Assembly (NCBI GenBank): GCA_021442545.1
Contig: JABUSX010000175.1
Span: 1-9,387 of the forward strand
Length of the DNA: 9,387 bases
Direction of reading: 5' to 3'
From: Eubacterium sp.
GTDB lineage: Bacteria > Bacillota > Clostridia > Lachnospirales > Lachnospiraceae
Shown here: one piece after another, positions 7,025 to 9,387 of the stretch
Layout of the letters: each line of letters begins with the position of its first letter
How positions within the stretch are numbered: the first letter of the stretch is position 1
Notes under the pieces: model-generated
Databases searched by the model: none
The model's input: the letters and a program-made list of their open reading frames with translations, nothing else
What the model was told of the DNA's origin: nothing
Translations under genes and position numbers: made by a program

Positions 7025-9387
7025 ATGTCAGAAGACAAAAAAGATCAGATTCAGAAGAATCATGAAATAACCGAATCTCAGAGTACTTCGGAAAAAGAAG
7101 CTCATTCCGCTGCTCGTGAAACAGAAGAAGCCGGGCGTGCTGCAGGCAGGGAAACGCAGCAGGATGCTCAGGGAGCAGAAGAAGCACGGCGGATTTCAGG
7201 CAAAGAAACGCAGCCGGATGCTCAGAGAGCAGAAGAAGCACGGCGTGTTTCAGGCAAAGAAACGCAGCCGGATGCTCAGGGAAAAGAAGGTGCGGACGGG
7301 TATCACTTTCTGGACCAGACGATCAAAAAACGTCCTCTCAGACGGAAAGAGGTTCTTGTCCGGGTGCTTGGTATCATAGGATCCGGTGCAGCGATCGGAC
7401 TGATCGCCGCGCTTGTCTTTTCGCTGATTCACCCCGAAGTCTATCAGGCCGCTGCCGAAAAAGCGGATTCCAGAATCACGATTCCCGCGGATGTCGATCC
7501 GAATACAGCTTCTGCATCGTCTGCTTCCGCAAAAAAGACCGGTTCATCAGAAACAAAAACTTCAGAAAAAGATGAAACGGAGAAAAAGGATTCCGGAAAC
7601 GAAAAGAAGAAGGACGAGAATAATACGGATAATACCGGTTCGAAGGACAAGACTTCTTCGGATAACAAAACTTCTTCGGATGACAAAACGGATAAGAATG
7701 ACAAAACAGGTAAGGATGAAGAAAACCTGAAGGACGAAAAGGATCCGGAAGGAGAAAACCTTCAGGATAAAAACAGCAGCTCATCTGAAAAGAATAATAA
7801 GAAGGATGAGGGCTCTGCAGGGAATGCGGCCGGATCGGAAACGGATGGAAAATCCGATGCAAAGGATGGGAACGGAAAATCGGATGCAGAGGATGAGAAC
7901 GGAAAATCTGATGCAAAGGATGAGAACGGGAAATCTGATGCAAAGGGTGAGAACCGGAATTCTGATGAGGCCTCTGAAAAAGCAGATTCGGATCTTTCCG
8001 GAACAGAAGCCGGACAACAGGGAAAAACCCCTGAGGCAGGAGAAAACGCGGAAAAGAATGATCCGGAGAAGGAAGCCCTGAAAGAGGCTCTGGAGGATAT
8101 CCGGGAGTCTGTTATTGAGGAAGCAATTGAAACGGAGCTGACAGAGCAGGCAGCTGAAGAAATCCTGGAAGAAACGGAAGAAATTCTGGAGGAGACAGGA
8201 GAAATCCTGGAGGAAGCAGCAGATGCTTCGGCGGCAGGAACCGGGCCGGTATACGGTACAGGCGAAGAAACCGATGTACAGGCAGATCTGCAGACCGATG
8301 TACAGACAGATCTGCAGACCGGTGAACAGGCAGAGTCATCTCAGCCGGAAGATCCTGCTTTCGATTCGACACGGTATCTGACAGATGTCGGAACGCTGAG
8401 AACCAGGAAGGATGAAAAGATCACGGAAACGGATATACAGGAGGAAGATCTTTCTGTTGTTCCGGAAACGGGAGTGACCATTCAGGATTACAGACAGGTC
8501 TGCCGGGATATGCTGCTGGTCGCAGACGAGGCAGAACGTTCGCTTGTGCAGGTCATCGGCATCACGAGCGAAATGGACTATTTCAATCAGGACTATGAAA
8601 ACCAGAAGCAGCTTTCAGGAATGATCGTTGCGGAAAACGGAACGGATCTGTTCGTTCTGACAGAGCATCGTGCAGTCAAAGCTGCCGAACGTATCCAGGT
8701 CATTTTCTGTGACGGCGCCATGACGGATGCCAATATTCAGAAAGCCGATGAAAGTACGGGTCTTGCGGTCCTGAAGGTGCAGATGACGTCACTGAAGCCG
8801 GAAACACTTGCTGAGATCGCAGCAGCGCCCCTTGGCAATTCCTTTGCCGTATCGAGGGGAGATCCCGTGATGGCACTCGGAAGTCCCCTGGGCTACAGCG
8901 ATTCGATCGCCTTCGGCATTATCACATCGACAAACCAGAAGATCTCCATGATCGACAGGGAGTATGGTCTGCTGATGACGGATATTGAATACAGCAGTGA
9001 CGGCAGCGGTGTGCTTGTCGACCTGGAAGGAGATGTCGTCGGTGTGATCACGCAGGCTTTCGGATCGGAAGATGGAGGCACGATCGTTCTGCCGATCTCT
9101 CAGATCAAGAAACTGATCGAAAATCTTTCCAATAACGAAAAGCAGATCTATGTCGGTATTGTCGGACAGGATGTGACACAGGATATCACCGACCGGACAG
9201 GCATTCCGCGCGGTGTGCTGGTGACTTCGGTCATGCAGGATTCTCCGGCTATGCTGGCCGGCATCAAGGAGTTTGATGTGATCGTCCGGATCGGAGAAGA
9301 ACCGGTTGAGATACTGAGAGATTACACGTTGATCATCGAAAAACTTCCGGAAGAAGAAACCGTCACTTTTACGGCAATGAGAAAGGG
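7025..9387 (+). CDS. Membrane-anchored HtrA/DegP-like protein with degenerate catalytic triad and PDZ domain (3' end outside window)
   Basis: The frame is open from ATG 7025 to the window end (787 codons). No other start exists upstream, since an in-frame TGA lies at 6947. Layout: a hydrophilic cytoplasmic tail (1-109) with three 18-residue repeats (34-87) and a basic stretch (101-108); one TM helix at about 110-135, predicted N-in; an extracellular Lys/Asp/Glu/Ser-rich repetitive linker at about 140-483; a trypsin-like domain at about 495-705; and a PDZ domain from about 709, cut off by the window. HtrA proteins degrade or refold damaged envelope proteins. Recognisable HtrA landmarks are LT-x-x, LAVLKV (580-585), ALGSPLG (about 617-623) and the region around Ser661. 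Ungapped alignment puts Arg549 at the catalytic His position, with His548 one residue earlier, and Gly579 at the Asp position. Ser661 is kept, but GNSGG reads DGSG followed by Val. The fold is well supported. Protease activity is doubtful, and a chaperone or scaffold role is possible. Confidence 0.9.
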   Translation, partial: MSEDKKDQIQKNHEITESQSTSEKEAHSAARETEEAGRAAGRETQQDAQGAEEARRISGKETQPDAQRAEEARRVSGKETQPDAQGKEGADGYHFLDQTIKKRPLRRKEVLVRVLGIIGSGAAIGLIAALVFSLIHPEVYQAAAEKADSRITIPADVDPNTASASSASAKKTGSSETKTSEKDETEKKDSGNEKKKDENNTDNTGSKDKTSSDNKTSSDDKTDKNDKTGKDEENLKDEKDPEGENLQDKNSSSSEKNNKKDEGSAGNAAGSETDGKSDAKDGNGKSDAEDENGKSDAKDENGKSDAKGENRNSDEASEKADSDLSGTEAGQQGKTPEAGENAEKNDPEKEALKEALEDIRESVIEEAIETELTEQAAEEILEETEEILEETGEILEEAADASAAGTGPVYGTGEETDVQADLQTDVQTDLQTGEQAESSQPEDPAFDSTRYLTDVGTLRTRKDEKITETDIQEEDLSVVPETGVTIQDYRQVCRDMLLVADEAERSLVQVIGITSEMDYFNQDYENQKQLSGMIVAENGTDLFVLTEHRAVKAAERIQVIFCDGAMTDANIQKADESTGLAVLKVQMTSLKPETLAEIAAAPLGNSFAVSRGDPVMALGSPLGYSDSIAFGIITSTNQKISMIDREYGLLMTDIEYSSDGSGVLVDLEGDVVGVITQAFGSEDGGTIVLPISQIKKLIENLSNNEKQIYVGIVGQDVTQDITDRTGIPRGVLVTSVMQDSPAMLAGIKEFDVIVRIGEEPVEILRDYTLIIEKLPEEETVTFTAMRK
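7124..7285 (+). repeat. Three 54-bp tandem repeats in the cytoplasmic tail
   Basis: Units at 7124-7177, 7178-7231 and 7232-7285 each encode 18 residues of the form EEA-R-R-x-SGKETQPDAQ-x-x, and they keep the reading frame. Units 2 and 3 differ at about 5 of 54 bases; unit 1 is more diverged. The near identity suggests recent duplication by slippage or recombination. Repeat number may vary between strains. Confidence 0.9.
7649..7684 (+). repeat. Two 18-bp tandem repeats in the linker
   Basis: Units at 7649-7666 and 7667-7684 encode KTSSDN and KTSSDD. A third degenerate copy (KTDKND) follows. They lie in the extracellular Lys/Asp/Ser-rich linker of the HtrA-like protein and show that this segment grew by in-frame duplication. 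Confidence 0.75.
7847..7954 (+). repeat. Four 27-bp tandem repeats in the linker
   Basis: Units at 7847, 7874, 7901 and 7928 each encode nine residues close to GKSDAKDEN (residues 275-310). A degenerate fifth copy begins at 7955. The units differ by only a few bases. They encode a hydrophilic, probably disordered spacer between the membrane anchor and the protease-like domain. Confidence 0.9.
8156..8218 (+). repeat. Three 21-bp repeats encoding a Glu/Leu heptad
   Basis: Three 7-residue units close to EEILEET (residues 378-398) are encoded in tandem. The flanking residues from about 355, including VIEEAIETELTEQ, are similar in character. Ile-Leu pairs recur every seven residues in a strongly acidic background, so the segment is likely helical and possibly a short coiled coil, unlike the rest of the linker. 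Confidence 0.85.
8270..8332 (+). repeat. 24-bp repeats in the linker (two full, one partial)
   Basis: Units at 8270-8293 and 8294-8317 encode TDVQADLQ and TDVQTDLQ. A partial third copy (TGEQA) runs to about 8332. Each unit contains the AGATCTGCAG core. The linker is thus built from several unrelated short repeat families that all keep the frame. Confidence 0.8.

Noticed and set aside
7124..7285. 54-bp repeats considered as a CRISPR-like or intergenic repeat array
   Set aside because: The units are directly abutting with no spacers and maintain an open reading frame, so they are protein-coding tandem repeats.
7476..7943. Minus-strand 155-codon frame with a repeated His-Pro-Leu pattern
   Set aside because: It is antisense to the linker repeats of the HtrA-like gene. 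Its repeat pattern is a by-product of the 27-bp repeats, with no recognisable domain or ribosome-binding site.

Overview
The window looks like a chromosomal segment of a Gram-positive Bacillota bacterium, most likely class Clostridia and probably Lachnospiraceae-like. This rests on recognising the proteins, not on a search. The evidence is a MutS2 with a C-terminal Smr domain, a YoaR/VanW/G5 wall-associated protein, the style of the endonuclease III C-terminus, and membrane-anchored extracellular proteins without outer-membrane features. There are no tRNAs, rRNAs, insertion sequences, phage genes or CRISPR arrays. Coding density is high and no gene-free stretch exceeds 170 bases.

Layout: (1) Bases 1-243 are the 3' end of an endonuclease III gene (nth), followed after 13 bases by a 597-residue membrane-anchored VanW/G5-domain protein (257-2050); the two are probably co-transcribed. 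(2) A 132-base convergent gap holds two inverted repeats that may act as terminators. (3) On the minus strand, reading leftwards from 6854, come mutS2 (6854-4479), a 160-base gap, an OmpR-family response regulator (4318-3611) and its histidine kinase (3604-2183). The last two are separated by 6 bases and form a classic two-component pair. (4) A 170-base divergent region separates mutS2 from a large plus-strand gene that starts at 7025 and runs off the end of the window at 9387. Its frame is open for at least 787 codons.

That last gene is the most unusual item. It encodes a membrane-anchored HtrA/DegP-like protein with a repeat-bearing cytoplasmic tail, one transmembrane helix, about 345 residues of charged repetitive extracellular linker, a trypsin-like domain and a PDZ domain. 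The catalytic Asp position holds Gly and the His position is Arg with a His one residue earlier, while the Ser is kept. It therefore looks like a pseudoprotease or a strongly altered protease.

Functionally the window mixes DNA repair or ribosome rescue (nth, mutS2) with cell-envelope biology (VanW protein, sensor kinase and regulator, HtrA-like protein). A regulatory link between the two-component pair and the envelope proteins is plausible, because HtrA-type proteases are controlled by two-component systems such as CssRS in Bacillus subtilis, but nothing in the sequence proves it here.
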